17,518 nt of DNA from the NCBI GenBank assembly GCA_017623335.1, contig JAGAPI010000053.1:1-17518 (forward strand), in the 5' to 3' direction. A program made the translations under genes and the position numbers. The notes below the pieces were generated by a model that saw only the letters and a list, made by a program, of their open reading frames with translations, did not search any database and was not told the origin of the DNA. Positions 1 to 7,363 of this stretch are shown here, piece by piece; position 1 is the first letter of the stretch; every line of letters begins with the position of its first letter. This DNA comes from Prevotella sp. (GTDB lineage Bacteria > Bacteroidota > Bacteroidia > Bacteroidales > Bacteroidaceae).

Positions 1-1
1 A

Positions 2-1234
2 CGCATCAGAATTATGGTGAGCGTTGACCTGTTCTCTGAGGGGTTCGACTGTCCCGATGTGGAGTTTATACAGATGGCACGTCCTACGCTTTCGTTGGCT
101 AAATATCTTCAGATGGTGGGGCGCGGACTGAGGAAGTCAAAAGGTAAAAAGAGCTGCGTGATGATAGACAATGTGGGACTTTACCGTATGTTCGGGCTTC
201 CTGCTGCCGACCGTGACTGGCAGGCGATGTTTGAGGGACGAATGGCTGGCAAGGGGAGCAAGGCAAGAGATAATGCCGTGTGCAACTATGCTGTGAAGGC
301 TGATGTGGAAACCTGCACTATTGCAGATACGGACTTGGAGGAAATAATCTGCCATGAAGGTCTGACTGCACTGCTGGAGCGGAACACTGACCTGCGGCTG
401 ACGGAGAACGGAATCCTCGCAATAACGGGCAGGGGCAGCAGGACACGGTATGTGGACCTGCGGAATGACATGGAATATACGAGCCGTCCGATGTCTGTAT
501 GGTTCGGAAGAGTGGAGATGCTGAAGGTCGGTGACAAGTATTACGACAGGACAAAACATCCGTACAAGGCGGGATTCAGCGGCAAGAAGTACTGTATAAA
601 GGACAGGGGATTCTATGTGGACATATTCATGAACAACGATGCTGAATGGCGACATATGCTGGAGGGTATGGGAAAGCCCAGCATTCTGCACACCGCCTGC
701 ATACTTGCCAACGACGACACAGACTGGTATATTGTAAGCTCAACGCTGGAGGACGGAAGCATCATCATTCTTGACTGCGAGAAGAATTACTATCATGCGG
801 AGAACGGCAGGGAGAAACGATATATCGGAAATGAGTTGAATGACAGTGAAGTGCAGAAACTGATATCAGCAATCAGGCAACTGAGGGAAAAGGCAAGCAG
901 GAAAGTGGAGCGCATACAGACGGAGAAACAGAGAAAACAGCTGACGCAACTGCGTGACGTTGAGCCGTTCTGCTCAAACAACAAATGGGGACTGCGACTT
1001 GACGGACGGGTGATAGTGCCTCCCATCTACCGCAGCATCAAGGAGCCTGTGGGCAACTACTGCGCTGTGGAGCTGAGTCCGCAGCGATGGGGTGTAATAC
1101 AGCTTGACGGCAAGTTGATAGTGGATACATGTTATCACGACGTGGACATCGGGAAGAATGGAACGGCAAGAATTACGGTTTTTCCAGGAAAGACCAGAAA
1201 AGTGAAATTAGGGAAAAGTAAAATGATGGATTAA
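2..1234 (+). CDS. DEAD/DEAH-box (SF2) helicase, C-terminal part with WG-type repeats (5' end outside window)
   Basis: The reading frame is open from base 2, so the gene begins upstream and only the end of the second RecA-like domain and the C-terminal region are seen. The visible part opens with helicase motif V (SEGFDCPDVEFIQMARPT) and motif VI (QMVGRGLR, with the Q..GR..R arginine-finger pattern), typical of SSL2/RecQ-like superfamily 2 ATP-dependent helicases. About 270 residues of unrecognised sequence follow. A lysine/arginine-rich, probably coiled stretch (around 845-960) leads into two WG-repeat-like units with WG at 986 and 1088, each with the pattern WG-x(3)-DG-x-hydrophobic-x(3)-Y. 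Helicases fused to WG repeats occur in Bacteroidetes. The substrate (DNA or RNA) cannot be told from this part. The stop codon lies inside a terminator hairpin shared with the convergent ygiQ gene. Confidence 0.85.
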   Translation, partial: RIRIMVSVDLFSEGFDCPDVEFIQMARPTLSLAKYLQMVGRGLRKSKGKKSCVMIDNVGLYRMFGLPAADRDWQAMFEGRMAGKGSKARDNAVCNYAVKADVETCTIADTDLEEIICHEGLTALLERNTDLRLTENGILAITGRGSRTRYVDLRNDMEYTSRPMSVWFGRVEMLKVGDKYYDRTKHPYKAGFSGKKYCIKDRGFYVDIFMNNDAEWRHMLEGMGKPSILHTACILANDDTDWYIVSSTLEDGSIIILDCEKNYYHAENGREKRYIGNELNDSEVQKLISAIRQLREKASRKVERIQTEKQRKQLTQLRDVEPFCSNNKWGLRLDGRVIVPPIYRSIKEPVGNYCAVELSPQRWGVIQLDGKLIVDTCYHDVDIGKNGTARITVFPGKTRKVKLGKSKMMD

Positions 1235-1252
1235 ATCCATCATTTTACTTTT
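1214..1252. terminator. Perfect 19-bp hairpin between convergent genes, with T-run on + strand
   Basis: Bases 1214-1232 are the exact reverse complement of 1234-1252, with one base (1233) between them; in practice the loop would open to 3-5 bases. The right arm runs straight into a T tract (to 1256), the form of an intrinsic terminator for the plus-strand helicase. On the minus strand the hairpin ends in four U only, so it would be a weaker terminator for ygiQ. The helicase stop (1232-1234) and the ygiQ stop (1245-1247) both lie within the hairpin. Confidence 0.85.
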
Positions 1253-3188
1253 TTTTATTATTACTTTTTTTTCTACATTTTGTCATGTCTGTTGCTGTAA
1301 GTCTTTTTTCTTTGTACGGCTGCTGAGAAGTGGCATCATGTTTTAGTGAAGCCGCTCTTCTGTTGCCGCCAAACAATTGTTGTATAAGGTCCGTTCGTCC
1401 TATACGGCGCAAGGTCTGCTCGATTTTCCGGCGCTCTTCAGGCTTATACCAGAAGAAGAACTGACGCTGCGCCAATTTCTCGGCAGGAGTCTTTGCACTG
1501 AACACAGGTTTCAGAGTATATGGATGCACGCCTGTGTACCATGCCTCTGTGCTCACAGTCATAGGGGTAGGGGTGAAATCCTGCACCTGCTCCAAGTGAA
1601 AGTCCAGCTGTTTGGTCAGCACTGCAAGCTCAGCCATGTCTGCCTCGGTACATCCGGGATGACTGCTTATAAAATAAGGTATTATATGCTGGTTAAGATG
1701 TTCTTCCCGATTTATGCGGTCGAAGATACGTTTAAATTCCTGAAACTGAGAGAACGGCGGTTTACGCATAAGCATAAGCACGCTGTCGCTGGTATGTTCT
1801 GGAGCCACTTTCAGTCGTCCGCTGACATGTCGGCAAATCAGCTCACGTGTGTACTGCATGGCGGCTCGGTTGGTTGCCTCATCCTTGCTGTGGTGCAGCA
1901 GCAGGTCATAACGCACGCCACTGCCTATAAAACTCTTCTTTATGCCGGGCAGTGCGTCAACGGCATGATAGATGTCAAGCAGAGGTGCATGATTGGTGTT
2001 GAGATTGGGGCAGATTCGGGGATGAACGCATGAGGGACGGGCACATTTCTCACACAACTTAGTGTCATTGCCGTGCATACCGTACATATTTGCCGACGGT
2101 CCGCCTAAGTCACTCAGATATCCCTTAAAATCGGACATGGCAATAATTTTCTTCACTTCTTTCAGTATGCTTTCCTTGGAACGGCATGAAATGAATTTGC
2201 CTTGGTGGGCGGAAATGGTGCAAAAGGCACAACCGCCGAAGCATCCGCGGTGAATGTTCACCGAGAACTTTATCATCTCGTATGCCGGAATACGCTTCCC
2301 CTTGTATTTGGGGTGCGGCAGCCGAGTGTAGGGCAGGTCAAACGAGGCGTCAATCTCCTCGGTGGTCATGGGCGGGTAGGGTGGATTCACCACCACCCAC
2401 TTGTCATCGGTCTGCTGCAACAGCCGTTTTGCATGCATTTTATTGCTCTCTTCCTCTATATGGCGGAAATTTTCTGCCTGATTACGTTTGTTTTTCAGAC
2501 ATTCGCCGTGACTGTGGAGTACAATGTCTGTGTCAGCATTTATTCCGTGCGGTATGTCGCGCTGGCTTAACAGCATCACCGTCTGCGGAATGTCACGGAT
2601 GGCAGATATATGCTCACCGTTATCAAGGCGGTTGGCAAGTTCCACTGTGGGTTTCTCGCCCATACCATAGATTATCATGTCAGCAGGAGCATCACAGAGA
2701 ATACACTTCTTCAGCGAGTCACTCCAATAGTCATAGTGAGTGAGCCGTCGCAACGATGCTTCAATGCCTCCAAGAATTATTGGAGTGTCAGGATATAACT
2801 GGCGCAGAATTTTACTGTACACAATTGTTGGATATTCTGGACGCATGTCGTGACGGCCGTCTGGACTATAGGCATCTTCAGACCGCAGCCTCCTGGCAGC
2901 AGTATATTTGTTTACCATTGAGTCCATGCAGCCAGGACAAATGCCGAAAAACAGCCGGGGGACACCAAGTTTGCGGAAGTCGCGGAAGTCGCCGTGCCAG
3001 TCAGGCTGTGGTATTATTGCCACTCGATAGCCTGCTGCTTCAAGAGTGCGTCCTATCACAGCTGCTCCGAATGACGGATGATCAACGTATGCATCGGCTG
3101 AGAACAGGATTATGTCAACATAATCCCATTTTCTCAGCTCTGTTTCCTTTTTGGTTGTTGGTAAAAAGTCTGTCAGCCGATATTCCAT
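1245..3188 (-). CDS. YgiQ family radical SAM protein
   Basis: This 647-residue protein matches the YgiQ (UPF0313) family of radical S-adenosylmethionine enzymes, whose reaction is not established. The N-terminal domain (about 20-190) carries family blocks such as SADAYVDHPSFG, FFGICPGCMDS and LGGIEASLRR and resembles the cobalamin-binding-like half of this family. The radical SAM core follows, with the [4Fe-4S] ligands C316, C320 and C323 in CFGGCAFC. A second cysteine set (C379, C382, C387, C393) could hold another metal. The C-terminus is a lysine-rich, disordered tail. The ATG at 3188 gives the conserved family N-terminus. It is probably the last gene of the minus-strand operon, 89 bases after the 105-residue gene, and its leader contains a strong multi-hairpin structure. 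No promoter box is visible in that gap. Naming is confident; function is not. Confidence 0.93.
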   Translation of the reverse strand: MEYRLTDFLPTTKKETELRKWDYVDIILFSADAYVDHPSFGAAVIGRTLEAAGYRVAIIPQPDWHGDFRDFRKLGVPRLFFGICPGCMDSMVNKYTAARRLRSEDAYSPDGRHDMRPEYPTIVYSKILRQLYPDTPIILGGIEASLRRLTHYDYWSDSLKKCILCDAPADMIIYGMGEKPTVELANRLDNGEHISAIRDIPQTVMLLSQRDIPHGINADTDIVLHSHGECLKNKRNQAENFRHIEEESNKMHAKRLLQQTDDKWVVVNPPYPPMTTEEIDASFDLPYTRLPHPKYKGKRIPAYEMIKFSVNIHRGCFGGCAFCTISAHQGKFISCRSKESILKEVKKIIAMSDFKGYLSDLGGPSANMYGMHGNDTKLCEKCARPSCVHPRICPNLNTNHAPLLDIYHAVDALPGIKKSFIGSGVRYDLLLHHSKDEATNRAAMQYTRELICRHVSGRLKVAPEHTSDSVLMLMRKPPFSQFQEFKRIFDRINREEHLNQHIIPYFISSHPGCTEADMAELAVLTKQLDFHLEQVQDFTPTPMTVSTEAWYTGVHPYTLKPVFSAKTPAEKLAQRQFFFWYKPEERRKIEQTLRRIGRTDLIQQLFGGNRRAASLKHDATSQQPYKEKRLTATDMTKCRKKSNNKKK

Positions 3189-3208
3189 TGTTTTAATTTT
3201 AAATTATT

Positions 3209-3268
3209 TAAGTTTCGCATATCCTTGATATGCTGTCAGTAAACAAGTTCTCGAACTTGCGAAACTTG
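3209..3268 (-). other. Cloverleaf-like inverted-repeat cluster in the ygiQ leader
   Basis: Three nested inverted repeats fill this spacer. The outer stem pairs 3210-3217 (AAGTTTCG) with 3260-3267, and inside it are hairpins 3217-3223/3227-3233 (GCATATC, 3-base loop) and 3244-3250/3253-3259 (CAAGTTC, 2-base loop). Together they could form a three-way junction in the transcript. The outer stem can extend to 10 bp at the cost of the inner hairpins. No T-run follows on the minus strand, so it does not look like a terminator. Its role is unknown; RNA stability, processing or regulation of ygiQ are possibilities. Confidence 0.6.
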
Positions 3269-3277
3269 AGATAATTA

Positions 3278-3595
3278 CTAAATATTTTCTCCTGCCTCTA
3301 TGTTCTTCAGCCGCATCCAGTTGATATATAGCACTATGAGCTGCTGCAATGCAAACGCCTTCATGTTAGGATGATAAATAACATCGAAGCAGAGCGCAAG
3401 CAGAGCCTTGTCGCCATTGCTCGACTCAATGAGCGACCTGATGTTGAGTTTCAACTTGTCCAACACAGCCTCGTCAACGAATCCGTGGGAGTCGATAAGG
3501 TCACGGAAAAGCAGATGCTTTTCTATTGTTTCAAGGTGCTCGTCGCTTATTTCCATGTGACGGGTGCCTGAGGGGTTTGATTGTATTTTATACAT
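3278..3595 (-). CDS. Small protein of unknown function (105 aa)
   Basis: I do not recognise a family. The product is predicted to be mostly alpha-helical and soluble, with charged residues in the first half (EHLETIEKHLLFRDLIDSH) and a more hydrophobic helix near the C-terminus (around FALQQLIVLYINWMRL). There is no signal peptide and no cysteine or metal motif. The ATG at 3595 lies 30 bases after the stop of the upstream amidase gene, and the gene is followed by ygiQ on the same strand, so it is probably co-transcribed. The overlapping plus-strand frame is not protein-like. I consider it a real gene because of its position in a tightly packed operon and its plausible composition. Confidence 0.72.
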   Translation of the reverse strand: MYKIQSNPSGTRHMEISDEHLETIEKHLLFRDLIDSHGFVDEAVLDKLKLNIRSLIESSNGDKALLALCFDVIYHPNMKAFALQQLIVLYINWMRLKNIEAGENI

Positions 3596-3625
3596 AACGA
3601 TTAATATTTTTTGGTTGTTTGGTTA

Positions 3626-6319
3626 TTATTTCTGTTCTCTGTTTACTTTCTTGTTACTATAAGTGAGAAAGTGGAATATGTCGCGGAGAAGTTTCTCGCG
3701 GCAGTTCCGATCTCTTATACATTCCATTGGAAATCCGCAAGTCATTGTGCGGTAGTCGCTGCCGTTATATACAACAGCCGCATATCCTACACCGTTGTAA
3801 GTCAAAGCTTCATATCCTTTGCCCGTTGCCTTCAGTTTGTCTGGATTCATTGCAGCATAATGCTGCTCGTTTATGGCATGATAATAGGTGCACTGCTGTC
3901 CCATACCGCTGATGCTGTCTTTGGGTGAGTCCACCTTGCCTGCAAACTTGCACTTCAATACATCATCCAAAAACTGTTGCTCCTGTGGGGCTGTCATATC
4001 GCTTGCCACATTGGCACCGCTCACAAACAGTGCTCCGCCACGTGTGGTGTAATCTTTCAAACTCTGCTGCATATTCTGACTGAAAGTCTTGTATTTCACA
4101 AGTGAACATGAATCATTTTTCTCCAAACCGAGTATCAGGTCCACAGCCTCACAGCTGTCTATGACAATTGTACCGTTGTCAATGGCGTCACTCTGGCAGC
4201 TGAAGATGGTATATCGCCCAGTTGCCGCCAGTGCCTCAGCGTGACTGCGCACATAGTCTTGGGTGTTGCCGGCAATGAGCATTCCCATAAACGACTCGTC
4301 GCCAGAGCCAAATTGATCTGTAAGAGGGTTATCGGAAGCAGGACGGGCAAAATTGGTCTGTCTTCCGCACCATCCGAAAGTGCTGCCAAGAGTCAGTCCG
4401 GGATCTTTGTCCATGTCAAATCCCTGCCGCCAAGTGTCGTCAATCACAGCCGGCGAAGCCAGTCGGTGAAAACCGTTTATAATCATTATTCTTGCCTTTG
4501 CCTGTGGTGTCCACTGTGCTGACAGCAGTTCCGACGGAGCACTTACTCCTCCCTCGTTAGCCGCCGCTATGCGGAAGTTGTAGAGTGTATCAGGCGATAG
4601 AGTAAGACTATAGTCGCTGATATTCTTTATCTCAGTACCGTTATCAAAGCCGTTATCTCCCTTTGCCACATATACTATATACGATGTTGTGGCGGCTGAA
4701 TCATCATGCTTGTCAGCGGTTGGCGTGGCGCTTACAGTCAGCGTTCCGGAATTGTCTATATTCAGTGCAAAGTTGTGTGGTGTAAGCGGTGCCACCACGC
4801 ACGGTTGACTATGTTGTGAACATATATATTTCAACAAGGTTCTATATATTGAGCGTGCAATGGCAAACTTGAAGTTAGGGTCCTGCGCCATCTGCATGTC
4901 CTTGAAATTCTGGTGCGACATCATTTCCATAATGGCACTCGGCACCTCCGGCGTGCGCGATTCAGAATAGTTACGGTCCCACATATATCTCATTCTCCAT
5001 GTCCCAAATTCTTTTATCATGTCGTACATGGTGTTGTTGCGCAGCTGATATGCCAGTGTCTTGGAGGCGTTGCGTGAGATGCCACTATTCAGCAGTCCGT
5101 CGTTGTGCTGAGTAGTACAGATGGTGAGAGTTCCCATCAGCTCATCATCTGTATAGTATCCGGCATCGCTGTGCAGTGCAAGTGTCAGCTCTATTGGCAC
5201 CTTACAGCCAGGTATGGTGGGCATAAACACAGAGCCGCCCCCTAAATAGTTGGTCATCAGTGACCGCGCATTGATATCGTCACCATAATCGTCCTGTCCG
5301 TTTTTCGAGCTGTACACCTCGTATGGCATTCCTGCCCATTGGGCGTAGTATCGTGAGCCTTCCAGGCAGCGCGGCAGTCCACTTACGGTGTTTCCTCTTG
5401 CAATGTTTCCCATGCCTCCGCCAAACCTCACAGCATCAGCTGTCACCACACCGCCGTTCTCGCTATAGTTTGTCAGCATCACACAATTACGCCTGCTCAT
5501 GCCAGCCTCAAAGTCAAATGTTCCAAGATACACCCATGTGCCTCCTCCCATCTGCTGGTTTACGCTGAACGTGGTTGCCACATCTTTATTATATACAATG
5601 TACTGTGCATTGTCTACACTCTTCTTCACAGTCTGATAGCTCACGTAAACAGCATATCTGCCGCTTTCAGGAATATTGGGCACATAATAAATCTGACTTT
5701 CGTTATTGTGCTTCTGTGTGGTCTTTGCCTGTCGCACACTACCTGCATTGAATGGGTTTTCACCGTCAACATATACTCCTTCATGCAGGGCAAAGCCAGG
5801 TTCGTCGGCATCTTTCCACCGGTGGCGCCCGTTGTCCTCAATATATGATTTGCCATTGTCGTCCCCATCGTTGTCAACAATAATCTCATGACGTTGCCAG
5901 TCGCGCTCCCTTGGAGTGAATACGTATGCTCCCGCACGCTCAAGCATCGGGATGAGGTAGGGCACTACAATGGTCTGTGTAAAGAGATCCTCAGTGGTGC
6001 AATATATATTGGGGCGTTGCCACTGCCATTGACTTTTCGCAATGTCATAGTATCGCCCGTGGCTTGCCCAAATAGAAAGGTGTCGCCCCTGCAGTCCTTG
6101 TGTTATGCTGTGGGGAGCCGACAGATTTTTCACCCATGGCTCACCGTGGTAATCAATGTTGCCCCATAAACCTGTATTATTTATATACTGCTTTTCCTCC
6201 TCAGGATTGGTGTCCTGCCGGAGCTGTGCGTGCATGGTCACTGCCGCAATCGCAGTCATTGCCGCCACGGCTATTATTCTGTATTTCCTCTGTGCTGCCG
6301 GATGATATGTCATAAACAT
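3626..6319 (-). CDS. Exported amidase-like protein with inserted golvesin C-terminal-like domain and FN3 domain ('xanthan lyase' type)
   Basis: Large secreted protein of 897 residues from the ATG at 6319, four bases after the acyltransferase stop; an upstream TTG and an ATG at 6313 are alternatives. A signal peptide with a basic start (QRKYR) and hydrophobic core ends near VTMHA-Q31/32, with no lipobox cysteine. The sequence fits a zinc amidase (Amidase_3, N-acetylmuramoyl-L-alanine amidase) fold: H87 in SHGRYY, E110 in TTED, H383 in LALHSDAG, and a possible catalytic E465 in SAIMEM. A golvesin C-terminal-like beta domain (about 210-301) is inserted between the second and third zinc ligands. 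An FN3-like domain follows (about 510-605, ending in YNFRIAAANEGG), then a C-terminal domain (about 608-890) with a flavodoxin- or ThuA-like look. Such proteins are often labelled xanthan lyase by homology to golvesin-type domains. Peptidoglycan cleavage in the periplasm is my inference. Confidence 0.85.
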   Translation of the reverse strand: MFMTYHPAAQRKYRIIAVAAMTAIAAVTMHAQLRQDTNPEEEKQYINNTGLWGNIDYHGEPWVKNLSAPHSITQGLQGRHLSIWASHGRYYDIAKSQWQWQRPNIYCTTEDLFTQTIVVPYLIPMLERAGAYVFTPRERDWQRHEIIVDNDGDDNGKSYIEDNGRHRWKDADEPGFALHEGVYVDGENPFNAGSVRQAKTTQKHNNESQIYYVPNIPESGRYAVYVSYQTVKKSVDNAQYIVYNKDVATTFSVNQQMGGGTWVYLGTFDFEAGMSRRNCVMLTNYSENGGVVTADAVRFGGGMGNIARGNTVSGLPRCLEGSRYYAQWAGMPYEVYSSKNGQDDYGDDINARSLMTNYLGGGSVFMPTIPGCKVPIELTLALHSDAGYYTDDELMGTLTICTTQHNDGLLNSGISRNASKTLAYQLRNNTMYDMIKEFGTWRMRYMWDRNYSESRTPEVPSAIMEMMSHQNFKDMQMAQDPNFKFAIARSIYRTLLKYICSQHSQPCVVAPLTPHNFALNIDNSGTLTVSATPTADKHDDSAATTSYIVYVAKGDNGFDNGTEIKNISDYSLTLSPDTLYNFRIAAANEGGVSAPSELLSAQWTPQAKARIMIINGFHRLASPAVIDDTWRQGFDMDKDPGLTLGSTFGWCGRQTNFARPASDNPLTDQFGSGDESFMGMLIAGNTQDYVRSHAEALAATGRYTIFSCQSDAIDNGTIVIDSCEAVDLILGLEKNDSCSLVKYKTFSQNMQQSLKDYTTRGGALFVSGANVASDMTAPQEQQFLDDVLKCKFAGKVDSPKDSISGMGQQCTYYHAINEQHYAAMNPDKLKATGKGYEALTYNGVGYAAVVYNGSDYRTMTCGFPMECIRDRNCREKLLRDIFHFLTYSNKKVNREQK

Positions 6320-6323
6320 TATG

Positions 6324-6869
6324 TTACATAGCAAAGTTTTCAGGACGCTTGCCCTTGAATTCCTTGAAATATTGCTTTATATGTCTGATGTCGCCTTCCA
6401 CGTCGCCAGTGGGAATAAAAGTCTTGGTACACTGTATCAGCTTGCGTTCATAGTCCACGCCATATAATAATATAGGTATGCTTGCTTTTTGCGCAATAAA
6501 GTAAAAACCCTTCTTCCAGTCGGGATTGGGCTTGCGTGTCCCCTCGGGGGTGATACACAGATGAAACGTCTCCATTTTCATGGCTGTGGCGGCAAGGTTA
6601 TCGGTCATACTCGTGTGCTTGCTGCGCCACACGGGAATGCCGCCCAATTTCTTGAAAAAGGGACCCAGCGGCCAGAAAAACCACTCCTTCTTCATCAAAA
6701 AATTACACTTCAGCCCCACAGCTCCCGAATAGAGCTGTCCGATGATAAAATCCCAGTTGCTGGTGTGGGGTGCAAGACATATAACAAACTTGTCCGATAG
6801 CTGTTGCGTGGTGTTGATGGTCCATCCCATCCGTTTCAGCAACAGCCATCTGCAAAATGATTGCCACAT
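6324..6869 (-). CDS. PlsC-like 1-acyl-glycerol-3-phosphate acyltransferase family protein
   Basis: This 181-residue protein has the signatures of the glycerolipid acyltransferase (LPLAT/PlsC) superfamily: the catalytic H35-x4-D40 box (HTSNWD), the GGIPVWR block at 76-82, and the PEGTR motif at 108-112 that binds the phosphate of the acceptor. Members transfer acyl groups from acyl-ACP or acyl-CoA to lysophosphatidate or other acceptors at the inner face of the cytoplasmic membrane. It is short compared with E. coli PlsC (about 245 residues) and has no clear N-terminal membrane segment, only a hydrophobic start (FCRWLLL). The exact acceptor is therefore open: lysophosphatidate, an aminolipid, or another compound. 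Only 4 bases separate its stop from the amidase start, so translational coupling is likely, and it follows the 89-residue gene by 13 bases. Confidence 0.9.
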   Translation of the reverse strand: MWQSFCRWLLLKRMGWTINTTQQLSDKFVICLAPHTSNWDFIIGQLYSGAVGLKCNFLMKKEWFFWPLGPFFKKLGGIPVWRSKHTSMTDNLAATAMKMETFHLCITPEGTRKPNPDWKKGFYFIAQKASIPILLYGVDYERKLIQCTKTFIPTGDVEGDIRHIKQYFKEFKGKRPENFAM

Positions 6870-6882
6870 AAATTATATAATA

Positions 6883-7152
6883 TCAGTTGAGATTGTTTAT
6901 TTGGTCGATAATCTCTGTGGTCTGGGCATTGAAACTCTCTACGAGATTCTTGAAATAAGTTTTTGCACTCATTCCACTTTCCACATGACTGATACGGTTC
7001 ACATAATCATTCTGAACCTTAATGATTGATTGCAGTAGAGTAGTGGTGTTCTCAATGTTCACCTTATTATATAGTGACATCGCGATGCACTCGTTGAACA
7101 AATCTCCGCATGCCAACTTGATATTGGCTTTCAGTATTCTTCTTTTAGCCAT
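6883..7152 (-). CDS. Small helical protein of unknown function (89 aa), first gene of the operon
   Basis: I do not recognise a named family. The product starts with a basic segment (MAKRRILKANIK) and is then predicted to be almost wholly alpha-helical, with a heptad-like C-terminal part (TYFKNLVESFNAQTTEIIDQINNLN) that could form a coiled coil. There is no signal peptide or membrane span. It is the first gene after a good Bacteroidetes promoter and lies 13 bases before the acyltransferase gene, which argues that it is a real, expressed gene. The start is the ATG at 7152, about 40 bases from the predicted transcription start. Confidence 0.78.
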   Translation of the reverse strand: MAKRRILKANIKLACGDLFNECIAMSLYNKVNIENTTTLLQSIIKVQNDYVNRISHVESGMSAKTYFKNLVESFNAQTTEIIDQINNLN

Positions 7153-7198
7153 AACATTTATTTTTATTGTTTTACCTATTTTGATTAATTTTCAGTGT

Positions 7199-7230
7199 CA
7201 AAGTTAGGCATTTTTTTTGATATACAACAA
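7199..7230 (-). promoter_or_regulatory. Bacteroidetes-type promoter for the minus-strand operon
   Basis: On the minus strand the -7 box TAACTTTG (7206-7199) fits the TAnnTTTG consensus of the Bacteroidetes housekeeping sigma factor. A TTG (-33 element) lies 21 bases upstream at 7230-7228, with a second TTG 18 bases upstream at 7227-7225. Transcription would start near 7192 and leave a leader of about 40 bases before the ATG at 7152. Confidence 0.6.
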
Positions 7231-7252
7231 TAATTTATTAATAAAAAATCCT

Positions 7253-7310
7253 AAAATCGTTATTTTTGTTACTTTTCATTCTTTTTTCTAACAAAAAAAT
7301 CGTATTTTTG
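7253..7310 (+). promoter_or_regulatory. Two tandem candidate promoters for pfp
   Basis: Two near-identical sequences lie 42 bases apart: AAAATCGT followed by TATTTTTG (7253-7268), and AAAATCG followed by TATTTTTG (7296-7310). TATTTTTG fits the Bacteroidetes -7 consensus TAnnTTTG. The -33 regions are only T-rich and lack a clear TTTG. From the second box, transcription would start near 7317, about 47 bases before the pfp ATG. The second box is the better-placed one. Confidence 0.55.
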
Positions 7311-7363
7311 CACTTCAAAAAACGAAAACGATTGTTTATTTAAAATAAAGAAATTAAGCGAAA

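Noticed and set aside
1377..3196. Several plus-strand open frames opposite ygiQ
   Set aside because: They overlap a well-identified radical SAM gene and have Cys/His/Gln-rich compositions typical of antisense frames.
3209..3268. tRNA or tRNA-like gene
   Set aside because: The fold has only two internal hairpins with 2-3 base loops, is too short, and lacks an anticodon arm and the T-loop consensus.
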